Positions 11,688 through 24,241 of a stretch of DNA of 64,000 nt are shown piece after piece (the first letter of the stretch is position 1; each line of letters begins with the position of its first letter). The notes beneath the pieces were generated by a model. That model was not told the origin of the DNA. It did not search any database and saw only the letters and a list, made by a program, of their open reading frames with translations. Made by a program: the position numbers and the translations under genes. The stretch comes from Shinisaurus crocodilurus (Eukaryota > Chordata > Lepidosauria > Squamata > Shinisauridae). The stretch covers positions 211,372,942 to 211,436,941 of the forward strand of contig CM037880.1 of NCBI GenBank assembly GCA_021292165.1, given 5' to 3'.

Positions 11688-12790
11688 TAGTAACATCTGA
11701 AATGGCTAATGCCTTCAAGCAACTGGTGCAGGTGTCATTACTCACATGGCACTATTGACCTACTTATCTGCAACAGCAAAGTATGAGGCAATTTATTTTC
11801 TCAGTTCTGTTCCACAGATGACAATATGATGGCATCCCATCTTAAACAGCCGTTAAGTCTAGCAGCACTATCAGGTCATGTAAGGCTGAAATTCTAGACA
11901 GATGTGCCCAAGTCCCATTGAAGTCAGAGCCAGGATTCAACCCTGGAATAAAAGCAATGCCTCTAGAGGCATGTGCAACGGGGCCTTTCATCATCACACA
12001 GATCCGGGAGTAGAGAGCAGGTAACTTTGGGTCAGAGGGCTTACCTTTTCCAAAAAGGACTGAGCCTCAACACCTCCCATTTTAGATACCAAGCTCTGTT
12101 AGAAATCCAATGGGACCTAAGACTGCAGCCTTCGTGCTTAGCACACAATACATATTTGGGTATGCCCTGAAGACACACAGTTGACTTAAATATAATTCAG
12201 AGCACTGGAAGCGCAATGTTAGCAATTAAATTTTAGTACAACTTTTAAATCTCAACACTACCACTTCTAAACATCTGCCTCCAACGAGCATCTCCAAAGT
12301 TGAATTTTCTAATTAAACGCACACTAAAAAAACAAGAAGAACGTTACCAGTTGCCTCTGCCGCAGCACAACACCATTCAGCCTGTGATTGATAACTGCAG
12401 GGTGGCACACCACAGCTTTGGTGCTCTCAGCCTCTCAAACAGGTACTATGGCTTTCATGTATGAAATCGTTTCTCTGCAATACACATGTTTTGCTTTAGA
12501 CTACTGTCATTCTTTATTGGGTCTCAGGTGCTTAATTTAGTCCTCAACTGTATGAGCCACTGTAGTTTCAGAACATCTCTAGAATTATAGCACTTGCTTA
12601 TACATGTATTTGCAGAAAAAACAGCAAGAGCACATTCCTCTAAGTGGCTCTCTGATCACAAACAAATGAATAAAAGCCACAGCCCTACACAACGTTTTAA
12701 AAGAGAGGGTAGTAGTCAAGAAATGGCTGTTACACACCAGAGCATGGGCTGCGTGGTGCTAAACAATCCGCAGGGGAGAAAACAGAATAA
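9736..12790. other. Intronic sequence with one microsatellite, otherwise unrecognised
   Basis: I see no exon or clear transposon. An (AC)n microsatellite of about 28 bp lies at 11656-11684. Short open frames here have no domains. Confidence 0.5.
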
Positions 12791-12794
12791 TAAA

Positions 12795-13350
12795 AGGATA
12801 GGGTAATAAGGGTGCCCCTGCTGAATGAGGTGAGGTGGGTGGCTCCTAAGGAAAGGGCCTTTTTCAGTGGTGGCACCCCAGTTGTGGAATGCCGTCCCCA
12901 GAGAGGCTTGCCTCGCTCCTATGTTGTGGCTATGTTGAAAACTCACCACCACCACCCGGCTTTTTAGCTCTTCAGTTTAAAACATTTGTGTTAGGGAAAG
13001 GGCCTTTTTCAGTGGTGGCACCCCAGTTGTGGAATGTTCCCCAGAGAGGCCTGCCTCGCTCCTATATTGTGGTCTTTTTAGCACCAGGTGAAAACCTTTT
13101 TTAAAATTTATTTTCCCAGGCTTTTTAGCTCTTCAGTTTTAAACATTTGTGTTAGTGCGTTTTTAGATCTTTGCACTGCTCCTGGCTTTTATCTTGGTTC
13201 TTACTTTGGTTTTATTCTGTTTCAAACTTAAAAGTTTTTATATAATGTTTTACTATGTTATTGTACATTATGGCTTTAAGTTTGTTTTGTGAACCACCCA
13301 GAGAGCTTCAGTGAACGGGCAGTATAGAAATGTAATAAATAAAGTTAGAG
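12795..13350 (+). repeat. L2 LINE 3' portion with internal tandem duplication
   Basis: The coding remnant reads GKGPFSVVAPQLWNVPQRGL, the L2 C-terminal motif. About 140 bp is duplicated: 12852-12993 and 12994-13154 both run from 'gaaagggcctttttcagtgg' to 'aaacatttgtgttag'. The element continues to the tail GAACCACCCAGAGAGCTTCA and 'gtaataaataaa' near 13345. Confidence 0.82.
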
Positions 13351-13354
13351 AGAC

Positions 13355-16105
13355 CATTAAAAAAAAAACAACACACAGGACAAAAGGCCAACATTTGTGT
13401 TGTTTATTATTAAGAAACAGCAATGATTTCTGAAGCTTGACTTTTCACACTCTTATAATAAAACTAGTTATACCATAAACTCCAAGATCAATTGTATACA
13501 CACACATGCATGTGTGTCAGAAACTGCATTTTAAGCAGCCCCCTCCCCCTTTGATTCAGACCCCCAACCATATAGGACCTGACCAGTTCAGAAATGGATC
13601 TAAAACTGGCTTAGTCTAGCCCTGTTCAAGCATTCTAATTCCCAGTTTCACTGAACATATGAGGAGAGGAACACTCCATTCCAGCCCCCCGCGATGTGCA
13701 TTTCTGTCACTCTGTATGCGTGGAGGGTGACGGTCTGAACAGGAGAGCCTCCTGTATTCACGGAGGCTCTTCATGCGATCCAGGGCCCTGATTTTCCAGA
13801 GGAAACCGAGGATCAGAATGCCTGAAGAGGGCTTGTGTAGCAGGGATTTAGCTCGGGATTCTATCGAGTCAGCTAGCTGCATCATACAGGGAGGCTGTGG
13901 TGAGCCCATAAGGAACTAATACTGAAGCTACTGTGTGGAAGCATAAACCTACCATGTTAAATTTACATCAGGCAGCTAGTGTGAATGCAGATCAACCGAC
14001 ATTTTTATCAGAGTTACCCTGCCCACACTTCAGGAGGCTTGTAGACTTATGCAAAGTGGCTAATCCAGAAGAATATCAAACAGTTCTATAAAATCTGTTT
14101 ACCATCTCCTCAGAGCCAATCAGATTCAGTCTGGAGGCAGGCAAAAGACAGAAAAGGGAACCCTTCAAGTGGCACTGGGCAGGTAACTAACCACTCCCAC
14201 CCCTGCCCCCACCACTTTCTGCAACCTTGTCACATAATCCAAATTTTAGTAACAAACCTCATTCTCTTACCATGTTAACTCTCTGCGGCATCTGTCACTG
14301 CTATGAATGGTTGATCATAAGTACCTCTGCAGTCATCTCAGTGCTATTAAGCAGATGGCAGTGCTAAATCCAAATGATGTAGTACATCCCCCTGGTGGAC
14401 TTTGTTTCCATACCCTACCATTATTCCACAATTCCTCTGTGATAAATCTTACGCATTCTAGAGAACATTAAATAGTGAGCCGACATCGGCAATTGATTTA
14501 TTAGCAGTGGTTTGCATTTACCCCTGTTATGGTCTTTAGAAACACTTGTGCAGAAGGCATTGGAAACCCTCAAGGTGCACAAGGCCATCAGCCTGATTTT
14601 GTGTAACACAAGGTTTTTAAACAGATTCCGTGTTTCAGCACAATCTGTCTTTGCAAAATGTGTCTAAACTGCAGTTTGCAGATCTTTACAAAGGTGCCTG
14701 TTAAAATTTGGTCTTTCCATCAGGCTCTAATCAGAGGACTTTTGTGATGAAATTGCTCTAGTATTGACAGTAGACTTATTCAAGGAACTGAATTCTTGAG
14801 ACTCTAAATCTGAGTAAGATTACTGGGTTGTAGTTCAAGGAGAATCATAATATAATTCAACAGCTTTCCATAAATATATTAAAGGACAGGAATTAAGCAA
14901 TTAGAAGTGTAAACGCACAGGAACAGACACAAGGAGGCCAGTGTTTATCAGACATTTAAACTTCAGCAATTCAAAGTCCAGCTAGACAGAGAATTTACAG
15001 AAAACCAAGTCACCTACCTATATAGAACAGCTTTCAAGAGGAGACTGCTCAATGCATTGTGCCAAACCCGCTTGCCCATCTCCTGTATAGCCATCTGGCC
15101 ATTTTGCTTTCTTAACTTGGTGTTGAAAACCTAGCTTCTGACAATTTGATATTCTAACAGCTTGTCCCAAATCACCAGAGTACAATATAAACGAGTGTTC
15201 AGTAATGCACAGCCTTCAGAATCTACACCAATATTGTTGTTCTCTACATTCACTGTGACACACTGGACTGGCTTAGCCTTGGCTTGTCTCGTTAAACATA
15301 TGTAAATTGGGGCAGCTAATTTGTGCTGAACATTATCACTCAACATTAAAGAGTTACATCATCTTTCTCACTTTAGCCAATGGAGCCAAGTAACTAAAGC
15401 CAGCACAAGTCCCAGGAGGCTCAATATACATTTTAATCAGCTGCCAAAAGTAATTCCTTTAGAAGTCCACTAAAATTTCCATGAGTTATGTTGCTGGGAA
15501 TGCATTTTCTTAGGACTAATGAGAATGCATACTTATGGCTAGGCCATGGGAATCAAAAATTGTGCCAGCTTTCTAGGACCTACCGGTAAGCAGATGTAGA
15601 TCCTCACAGCTAAAAATATATGAATTTATTTTTTCCCCTAAAATTCTTTCAATGGATTTGTATGGAAAGCTCATAAATGACTTCTGAAAATATTATTTTG
15701 TTTTTAGTGAAAACCTACAGAATGCTTTGGATTTAATATTTACCTGTTAGCACAATAGCTATGCAAGGCTGAAGATGGTAATAAATAAGGTTTCAATTCT
15801 AATTATCTAGTGCACTTTAAAACAGTAGTACATTGTTTTGCAAAAAATGTACGTGGGCCAGCGTATTTACATAATCAGATGCCTACTAATGCATTATTGC
15901 ACTTTATTTTGAAGGTATGATCTGTTCCCATCATCTAGGGGTTATCCAGGGGATGAAATGTTGGAAGTGAAGATGGCTGCCTCTGGATAGGAAGAATTTG
16001 CTCCCAGTACATGCCATGAGACATGACTATGCTAAAAATGCAAGGTCATCCAGAGCATGCAGAGATGAGATGAACAAAATGTGTGACAAGTGAGTTGTGT
16101 TGTAA
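13355..16105. other. Intronic sequence, nothing recognised
   Basis: This is mostly A/T-rich unique-looking DNA. Open frames such as 13616-13909 (minus) show no domain and no splice context. I searched it for the missing C-terminal KHDRBS3 exons (YYDYGHG- and YGRY-like text on the minus strand) and found none. Confidence 0.5.
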
Positions 16106-16107
16106 GA

Positions 16108-16900
16108 ACTTAAGAAGAACCCTGCTGGATCAGACAAAGGGTCCATCTAGTCCAGCGTTTTGTTCACACAGTGGCCAATCAGCTGCCCACAGGAACCCCA
16201 CAAGCAGGACATGAGTGCAACAGCAACTGGTGTATATAGGTATACTGCCTCTGATACTGGAGGTAGCATGGCCATCAGGACCAGTAGCCATTGATAGCTT
16301 TATCCTCCATGAATTTGTCCAATCCCTTTTTAAAGCCATCCAAATAGGTGACCAAGAAGTCCTTCCCTTTTATCTGTCCTGAATCTTCCACCATTCAGCT
16401 TCATGGGATGACCCCAGGTTCTAGTATTATGAGAGAGGGAGAAAAATGTCTTCCTAGCCACTTTTTCCACACCATCCATAATTCTGTACACCTCTATCAT
16501 GTCTCCCCTTACTCGCATTTTTTCTCAGCTAAACAATCCCAGATGTTGGAACCTTTCTTCATAGGGGAGTTGCACCAGCCCCTTGATCATTTTAGTTGCC
16601 TTTTCCTGTACTTTTTCCAACTGTCCTTTTTTAAGTCAGTGACCAAAACTGTACACAGTATTCTAAGTGTGATTGCACCATAGATGTGTATAAGGGCAGT
16701 ATAATCTTGGCAGTTTTATTCTCAATTCCTTTCCTAATTATACCTAACTTGGAGTTTGCCTTTTTCACAGCAACCGCACACTGGGTCAACATCTTCATCA
16801 AGATGTCCACCACAACCCCAAGCTCTCTTTCTTGTTCAGTAAGCGCTACCTCAGATCCCATCAGTTTATCCCATCAGTTTTTGTCCCCAAAGTGACCAAG
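16108..16900 (-). repeat. CR1 LINE 3' portion (antisense)
   Basis: Read on the minus strand, a decayed ORF2 C-terminus is visible (ERELGVVVDILMKMLTQCAV, then LPLYTSMVQSHLEYCVQFW). It is followed by a long 3' UTR ending in complement of 'aagaacttaagaagaaccct'. This is a typical reptilian CR1. Confidence 0.88.
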
Positions 16901-16919
16901 AGATGAAGCACTTCATTTC

Positions 16920-17145
16920 AGGGAAGGACCACAACTCAGTGGGAGGGCACATGCTGTGCATGCAAAAGGTTCCAGGTTAAATCCCTGGCCTTTCCAGTTG
17001 AAAGGACCAGGTAGAAGGTGACAGGAAAGACATGTTCCCGAGACCCTGGAGAACTGCTGCCAGTCAGCAGATACCACTGAGCTAGCATATAATACCAAAT
17101 GGACAAATAGTTTGACCCGGTATAAGGCAGCTTCATATGTTCTAC
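16920..17145 (+). repeat. tRNA-Ala-derived SINE
   Basis: The head 'ggaccacaactcagtgggag' then 'acatgctgtgcatgcaaaag' derives from tRNA-Ala(TGC). The tail is 'gaccctggagaactgctgcc', then 'ataaggcagcttcatatgtt'. It is a more diverged copy than 27185-27378 and 42046-42232. Confidence 0.75.
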
Positions 17146-17287
17146 TCCCTTACCAGGGATCCTCTACTTGTTAACAAGGGCTGGATATTTCAAGGGAGTA
17201 ACCCCAAATTACAACCACTCACCCTGTTACTACACCCTGATGCTAGCAACCATTCTGAATGCATTTGCATTAAACACTCTTCCTTAC

Positions 17288-17370
17288 CTTTGTGCTGAAG
17301 TACTATAGCTGTTATCATAGGAATCATAGCTCTGTTCATCATACGAAGTGCCATATCCATCGTCATATTC
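17288..17370 (-). CDS. KHDRBS3: KHDRBS3 internal exon: tyrosine-rich segment
   Basis: This 83-nt exon encodes [20 protein letters not shown] and then SYSTSAQ. It is a tyrosine-rich run of the kind phosphorylated by Src-family/BRK kinases in this protein family. The acceptor is TTTTTCCAG and the donor AAAG|GTAAGG. It joins the previous exon in frame, giving ...YGEY-EYDDGYG..., and leaves a 2-nt partial codon (AG), consistent with the Ser that follows AQ in KHDRBS3. The remaining one or two exons (second Tyr-rich segment, basic C-terminus, stop) were not found in bases 1-17287 on the minus strand and should lie before base 1. Confidence 0.95.
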
Positions 17371-18142
17371 CTGGAAAAACAATTCAATGCAAAGGCAATA
17401 TTACAATTCAAAGAACAATTTCAGAACCTTTGAGAACTTCCCATGTTTCAATCAATTGTACACTCTCTCCTGAAATCTAAACTCACTGACGTTAAGTATC
17501 AAGGTTCCGGATGCAAAGGGGGCCACCACTAATCCTGAGCACCCAAGGAAGCTTTGGACTTCTGTTTCTTGAACAGCAGCCCTCACGCCACATGTTGAAC
17601 AGAGAAGCTTCAGAAGCAGTTGGTGGCCTGGCCTGGGGAATGGCAAACTGCACTAGGCACATTGAATAGATCTTTGGATCCTGGGTCGACAATGGAAGAC
17701 AAAGTTGAGTTGTTAGTGGAATAATCAGTGGGCCACAGATTTGTTCATCAGGTCCCTGTTGGCAACTGCATCTTTTAATCTGGCGAGTGCCTAGATCGTG
17801 GCCAAAGGTTGACTGCTGTGGCCTTAGAGCAGAGGGAAATGGGTTGCTGCCACCCACTGTCCACCTCTTTCCCCCACCCTCTCTTCTGCACACCTAGGAT
17901 CCACAGAGAAAATCATCACCCTTAGCCATTCTCTCCCATCCCCTGGCTTCCCAAGAGGTTCCCAGGTGCTGCAGGAATGTGGGAGCATGTCTCGGTTGTC
18001 GCTGCAACCAGACCTGTACATCCCATCCCACCAAAGCCAGCAACAGGGTAGCGTCTGTCTTGATCTCCCCACTGTCTGGGCCAGCATGTTCTGCCTGCCA
18101 AAGCCAATGAATATGTTGGAATATGCTCCAGTTGCCCTAGAG

Positions 18143-18250
18143 CAGGGCTCTCCAACCTTGGGTCCCCAGATGTTGCATTAGCCATGCTGGCTGGGTATGC
18201 TGGGAGCTGTAGGCCAGCAACATCTGGGGACCCAAGGTTGGAGAACCCTG
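18143..18250. mobile_element. hAT palindromic MITE with TSD CCCTAGAG/CCCTAGGG
   Basis: The 108-bp near-palindrome runs CAGGGCTCTCCAACCTTGGG ... CCCAAGGTTGGAGAACCCTG. The 8-bp target copies at 18135-18142 and 18251-18258 differ at one base. Confidence 0.88.
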
Positions 18251-19208
18251 CCCTAGGGTGTCCTCAGCCTCTGCAGTGCCTGATCCAGCAAAAGGGGAGA
18301 GATGGACAAGGGCTCTTCTCTGATCTCACCAGCATTCTGATTTGGACAGTTTAGTGTGATGCTCGAGGCAAGAACCCACACCACGCTGAGGAATGTAATA
18401 GGGGCATTCAGGTGACTACAGCTGATCTCAGTCAAGTGTAGTGAATTGTTCTGCTTGGCCCATTAGAGGAAAGGGCCAAGACCAATGTGGTTATACCAAA
18501 TTTGGGGGCATGGATTAGCAGAGGACCTATTCCCTTTCACCTGCAGATAAACTCGGGCTGAGTAAGTTATTCTGTGCTGCTCCTCTTCCATGCCCAACAG
18601 CTATTTTACAAATTTGTAAACTCTATACCTTCTTGATTTTCCCCATTCAATTCTACTTATAGCTTTTCTACCTTGGCTTTAATGACAAAATTGCCTGTCC
18701 TGTATGACTTATGGCACAAGCATGCAAGTAGAATTTACACGGCAAAAAATAGAGTAACCATCTCTGTAAGAGCATGATTTGACTTAATAGTGTACTTGAA
18801 CTACAGCACCAAAACATAAGGTAAGAGACTCATCTCAAATTCTCCTGCAACCCAGAGATTCCCTTTAAATAGCAATCACCAAGTGGAGCTCAAGAATGCT
18901 TTAAAGCTTGCCCTTAATTAGGTTTGACATCTTCATGTTAATGTTTTCTGTGTTTGAGGTTTCAAGTGCTGCACATTTATTCTAATTTGGCCAGTTCTGC
19001 ATATAAATTGATATTTTCTGAATTTTAAATAAATCTCAGAGATGTGAATTTGAAGACAAATTAGGCCCACCATTGGTTTTTGAAATGCAAACTTCCTGCA
19101 ATCCAAGAGAGTTCTGTCTGGTCATGTTATATATTTTATTATTATGTATCTTTTGGGGGGTGGGGGATGATATGCACCCTTTAACCTTGGTCCTTGGATG
19201 CCTTAGAG

Positions 19209-19639
19209 CAGTGATGGCGAACCTTTTTGAGCCCGAGTGCCCAAACTGCAACACAAAACCAACTTATTTATTTCAAAGTGCCTTAAATTTGGCAGGAAGG
19301 AGGGGGCACTAGCTAATCGCACCCCGCTCTGTCTCAGGGCATGGCTCTTCACCAGGTGTGCAAAGATTCGGGTGCGCACGCGCTGTGCTTCTGAGCTGTT
19401 TGTTCAGTTAGGAGGAGGGCTGGGTGCCTGCGCAGTCCGCTTCTGTGGGTGGAGATGTTGGAGTGTGCCTGCCTGTGGAGGCCAGCGAGGAATGAGTGGA
19501 GAGGAGTTACTATGGAAACCCGACGCTGAATGCAGAAGGGGACGATCTTTTCGCGATCTGGTGACCAATGACTCGAGTGCCCACAGAGAGGTCCCTGCGT
19601 GCCAGCTGTGGCACGTGTGCCATAGGTTCGCCATCACTG
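19209..19639. mobile_element. hAT element (CAGTGATGGCGAACC ends) with perfect TSD
   Basis: The 431-bp element has inverted ends CAGTGATGGCGAACCTTTTT and (complement) CAGTGATGGCGAACCTATGG. A perfect 8-bp target repeat CCTTAGAG lies at 19201-19208 and 19640-19647. The interior is GC-rich (19365-19620). The open frame 19237-19656 has no transposase motif. Confidence 0.92.
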
Positions 19640-20464
19640 CCTTAGAGAAATGTTAGTGAAAATGTTTGGCAGTATTATATGAGCAGTCTATTAAAGCCCA
19701 CCAATGCCAGTTAAACTGAAGTCCCATTTCTTAAAAAGTGCCATATTACCGCAATATCTGCTCAGCTAAAAACTTTTCCTGCTGAGAACAGCAGCTTAAA
19801 AGATTCCGGAGTAGTGGGGCACTTTTGACAATAGGTTTCCGTGTTCATTAGAAAGCCTCCAGAAAATCTCCTGGATGAGGGCCAATTCACACATTACATT
19901 TTTTCTAAATACACTTAAAAACATAAAGCATGTTCATTAGAAAGCCTCCAGAAAATCTACAAGTCTCACTTCTTACAGTTGCCTCTAGTATAAAGCCAGG
20001 GGAAGTCCTCCGCCCATTGCTCACTTTTGTGATTAAGCAGGGTCTGCAGGAGGACAATCCACTCGAGCAGTGGCAAAAAGATGGCAAGATTAACCATCCT
20101 GGAGCTGTGGAGATGAGCCAAGTCAATTCTAGCACAACTGGTTGCTGGAGTGAATGGAATGTGCTACTATATTCCCCAAAGACAGGGACCATACAGGAGT
20201 TTGGAGGTTAGGACAGAGCCTGAATATCATGACCAGGTGTTTGAAAGGGAACAGCCAAGGAAGACTGCCCCATAATCCCCAGGCATGCTGGAAAGGAGAC
20301 AACGAGAAGGACAGTGGGTAGCATCAACCATTTTCCTCTGATCTGAGATCAGGAAACCTTGGGAGTGGGCTTGACCCTAACTCAAGTTCTCACCAGGTCA
20401 AAAAGAAGTGGTCACCACTGGTGACCAACTTCCATGGGCTGCTGCCTAAACTATCCTGCTGCCT

Positions 20465-20540
20465 AAACTAAATTGCTGCATTCCTATCCATACTAATTAG
20501 GGAGTAAGCCCCCTTGAATTAAGTGAAACTTACTTGACAG
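20465..20540. repeat. Harbinger-like terminal fragment
   Basis: 'attcctatccatactaatta', then 'gtaagcccccttgaatt', resembles the GGGYGCAATCCTATGC-type element end seen intact at 53322-53570. Its ends are not defined. Confidence 0.4.
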
Positions 20541-21003
20541 TATACCTATGTAGGATTACGTCATTAGTCTCTCCTTCCATTCCTGTTGAAAACTTTAAAT
20601 ACTTTGAAATAACAAAATGCGACTTGCACAAAGCCAAAGGAAGAACAAATTCCTGGACTTCTGAAGTAGCATATCCTCCCCTTTTAATTAAGTTTCCCAT
20701 TACATAAAAAGTCAACCCAATTGAAGCTACTAAAGATTAGTTTATTGTCAGAAATTATGCAAGTAGTCCCAGCATTGAGAAGCCTGACATCAGTGCAACT
20801 TGTGAATGCCAACGCAAAGCGGCATCAATAAAGCACAGAAGGGCCTAATTAAATTTCTTTTGCTAATTTCAGAGATGGGGGGGAAAAACTTGTAACTAAT
20901 CTTTGTTTTTTTCAAAATGACAGGCCTATGAAGGAAGTGTATCTGTATAAAAATGTAACACATGCTTTGCTGTTTCTGCAGATCTCAGTAAGCTACTCCA
21001 ATG

Positions 21004-21175
21004 TACCGTATTTTTCCGTCTATAAGACGCCCCCATGTATAAGACGCCCCCCACTGGGCAGTTTCGCAACCGGGCGGTTTTCTCCTCGACTTACTTCCGT
21101 GTATAAGACGACCCTCAATTTTTAGTCTAACAATTTTAGGAAAAAGTATAGTCTTATACATGGAAAAATACTGTA
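21004..21175. mobile_element. TIR MITE, TACCGTATTTTTCC family
   Basis: The left end is TACCGTATTTTTCCGTCTAT. The right end is (complement) TACAGTATTTTTCCATGTAT. Both continue into 'aagac'. It carries two further internal 'gtataagacg' modules (21039, 21101). It is 172 bp with TA at each border and has no coding capacity. The same family brackets 25412-26091. Confidence 0.85.
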
Positions 21176-21514
21176 CGATATTGAATTCCTTAATTACTTG
21201 GAAATTACAATTGCAAAATTCAACCATTAAATTGGCAATTCAATTCCAACCTGAAGAATCCTGTTCTGCATTTCCCTCAGTCATGCTGAGCCTTCTAAGG
21301 AAGATCGTAACACTTATTCTCACTTATATTTCTAGTTTAGTTATTTCTTAAGTAACATTGGGAAATCTCTGGAACTAAGTTCTGAAACCAAGTGTCCATG
21401 TCTAACCAGCTCCAGGAAACACGTTTTGGCCAAGAGATTATGTGGGCAAACCGAAGCAATATTTTTAATAAGGGTATTTAAAGAACAGGGTTTTAAAAAT
21501 CATGGTTAAAACTT

Positions 21515-21930
21515 TAAGGGCGCAATCCAAGGGGGATGCTCATCAGCCTTCGAACTCGGGAGATTACGGGCATCCTACGCAGGGCAGGAAGAGCATGGAG
21601 GCGATCTTCACCTCCGTGCTCCTCTCGCCCTGCAAGTCAGCTAGACGGCTGATTTCGGCAAGCTAGCTGCGGCGCTTCAGACAGGGAGGGAAGGAGGATG
21701 GGGCGCTGCTGGGATATGTAGTACACAGATAGACCCAGTCTACTTCCCTCCCCGCCCCACCCAGAACACTCCATTTACGCCTTCTCCAAGGTCAGTCTTA
21801 TGACCTCAGAGAAGCAGCTGGTGCAGTTCCTTCCGCACCGGCTGTGGGGGTGTCCTAGAGCGGATCCCCAGCTCTGAGCTCTTTTTCCAACCTCGGGTCT
21901 GAATATCCGAAGAAACCTATGGCCCCCTAG
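21515..21930. repeat. CpG-rich block beginning with a GGGCGCAATCC end
   Basis: It starts TTAAGGGCGCAATCCAAGGG, a Harbinger-like terminus, and continues as moderately CpG-rich DNA. No matching right end was found, so this may be a truncated element. Confidence 0.4.
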
Positions 21931-22554
21931 ATGCTGTCTAGAGGTGATAGGATCACTCTGCCCGAGTGTATCATAATATTTAATCAAGTTATGACTGTCC
22001 TCCTTTTGCAATGCTATCTAATGTTAGGAGGATGTAACTTTTATGCAACTGAGAAAATCTTAATTTTGCTAACAGTACAGTGGGGTACATGTACAGTTTT
22101 GGTGTTTAAATCCTAACAGATTTGTTTTCCAACAGATGTTGCTATCAGCAAGGTAGAGTGTGCCATGGGAGCATTTTGTAAAAATGGATCTAATGAGAAA
22201 CAGTTGGCATGAAAGACATTAATAAACTTCCAAATACATTCATTGATCACCTTGACACAATACGTTACACAGATCAGAGTTATGGTATGGGGATATACTT
22301 TGAAAAGCACTGCCCTAAGCTGTATTCTGGGAAATGATAGGGTTCTCAGAAAGCTAAATCAGGGATTTCACAATGAGATCATCAATACTAATGGACAAAT
22401 TTGCTTGCTACTACCGACTGTCCCCTGCAACATGCAGTCACAGGGCAGAGTGTGTGTGTGTGATGGACACACATTGAGTTCACACATGATAATGGTGAGG
22501 CCTAACAAGCCCTGGGAGTACACTGAATGCCCTGGGGGAGAAAAGTAATGGATC

Positions 22555-22645
22555 AGCCCCAGCCAGCATAGCCAATTGTCAGGCCAGATGGGAGTTGTAG
22601 CCCAACAACATCTGGAAGGCCACAGCTTCCCCACCACTGCCTTAA
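22555..22645. repeat. Truncated hAT MITE (palindromic family)
   Basis: The right half, 'ggccagatgggagttgtagc', 'ccaacaacatctggaaggcc' and 'ccccaccactg', is present. The left terminus is missing. It is followed by CCTTAAAG. Confidence 0.7.
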
Positions 22646-22984
22646 AGCATGCCCCACAATAGTTAATAATGGTTCTCTGGCAGCCATGCAAGGGGCTCCA
22701 TCAGCAGTTGTCGATAGGGAAAGGATCCTCTGAAGGCAGAGAGCCTGAAATCCAGAGAACCTTTCCCAAGGATCATATTTCAAAGCTCCTACGATGATGA
22801 TGATGATTGTACCCTGCCTTACTACCAAAAAATGGCAATCAAGGTGGCTGTTATTGCAGTTTGATATAGTACAGTAAGAAGGTAATAGCGCAGCATGTCC
22901 ACACTCTTAGAAGTTCTGTTTCAAGTTATAGTATGGTGCGTAAAACTTGTTTTTGGTATGCTTGGTAATCCATCAAAAGAATCT

Positions 22985-23137
22985 AAATTAAGGGAGGATA
23001 TGATAGCGGTGTATAAAATTATGTATGGTGTACAGAATGCCGGTAGGCCTCTCTTGTAACACTAGAACTCGGGGTCATCCAATGAAGCTGAGTGGTGGGA
23101 GATTGAGGACAGACAAAAGGAAGTACTTCTTCACAGC
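22985..23137 (+). repeat. CR1 LINE 3' portion, 5' segment (interrupted)
   Basis: CR1 3' text 'gaggatatgatagcggtgta' to 'aagtacttcttcacagc'. It is interrupted at 23138 by a solo LTR and resumes at 23751. Confidence 0.85.
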
Positions 23138-23745
23138 TGTTAGGCCTGAGCATACTCATGCTAGGACCTTGACCAGAGAGCAGCCATGTTAGGCTTCTGA
23201 GAGCATTTCCTGTGTCTCTGTCTCACCTCAGCTAAGCTGCCTGCTCCTTCGGCACAGCCCTCCCCTCGTGAGATACGGGAGACGGGTCAAAGGACTGGAC
23301 AAGCTTTAATTGGTTCTTGGCATGCAAAGCGAGCTGCGCTTATCTGCGTTTAGGCCTACTATGCTGAGAACCAGCACCAGGTACGCCTGCCTAATGGCCG
23401 GCTATGATGGGAACCAGGGCCAAGCATACATACCAGGCCCCACAATTGCAAATGCTTGTGCCAACATTACTCACCTTGCTAATTAGCTTAGCAGTACTGT
23501 TTTCGCCTAGCTGTCAGCTTCAAACTCTAGTAACCTTGATGTATAGCCTATCAAGTGTAAACAGCAAAAAATGTATAAGAAGCTACTGCCTGCTTTGTTC
23601 TTGGTTCGGACCCCTGAGCGGCGCCTGTGAGCTACGCTGGTCCGTTCCGAGCCTTTATCTGGGTACGCATGCATGACTTATTGTTTCCTTGGGATCAAAG
23701 TGAACAGTTCTGACAAGCCCCCGGACCCAGGTGTCGGTCAATTCA
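23138..23745 (+). mobile_element. Solo LTR of an endogenous retrovirus, inside a CR1
   Basis: The 608-bp element starts TGTTAGGCCTGAGC and ends TCGGTCAATTCA, with a 5-bp target duplication ACAGC at 23133-23137 and 23746-23750. Removing it restores continuous CR1 text ('cttcacagc' joined to 'acctagtaaaataatgg'). A TATA-like 'tgtataaga' lies near 23572. No internal retroviral genes remain nearby, so it probably arose by LTR-LTR recombination. Confidence 0.85.
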
Positions 23746-23750
23746 ACAGC

Positions 23751-24065
23751 ACCTAGTAAAATAATGGAATTTGCTTCCACGAGATGTATTAATAGCCACC
23801 AACTTGGGATAGATTTAAACAGGATTAGACATATTAATGAAGGATAGGGCTATTAATGGCTACTGTAAATCATGATGGCTATATATTAACTCCAATATTA
23901 GACACAGCACGCCTCTCGATACCAGTTGCTAGGAGACATGCGCAGGAAGGTGCTGCTGCATTCATGTCCTGCTTGTGGGCTTTCCATAGGTAAGCCACTG
24001 TGAGAACAAAATGCTGGACAAGATGGGCCTTTGGCTTGATTCAGCACAGCATTTATGTTCTTAGG
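23751..24065 (+). repeat. CR1 LINE 3' end (continuation)
   Basis: This continues from 23137 and ends with 'tgctggacaagatgggcctt' and 'tttatgttctta', the usual CR1 3' terminus. Confidence 0.85.
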
Positions 24066-24241
24066 TAAATATGAAAGTAAGTGCAGTACCTGCTACTGCA
24101 AAGCTACTCAGAAGTCATTTGTTTTCCATACCATTACTACATACGTCAATGCATATTGGTCTTAGACACAGTCTACTGAATTCTAAAGTACTCCCTAGAA
24201 TATAAGGGCTTAGATCAACAGTTTTAGGTGGCTGTACTTAC

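Noticed and set aside
1..17287. Search for the final KHDRBS3 exons
   Set aside because: No minus-strand text resembling YYDYGHG, SEETYDSYG or the C-terminal PYGRY was found. They are inferred to lie outside the window.
17492..18087. Overlapping minus-strand frames of 87-133 codons near the Tyr-rich exon
   Set aside because: They start upstream of the exon in intron sequence, lack any domain, and cannot join to the KHDRBS3 frame through visible splice sites.
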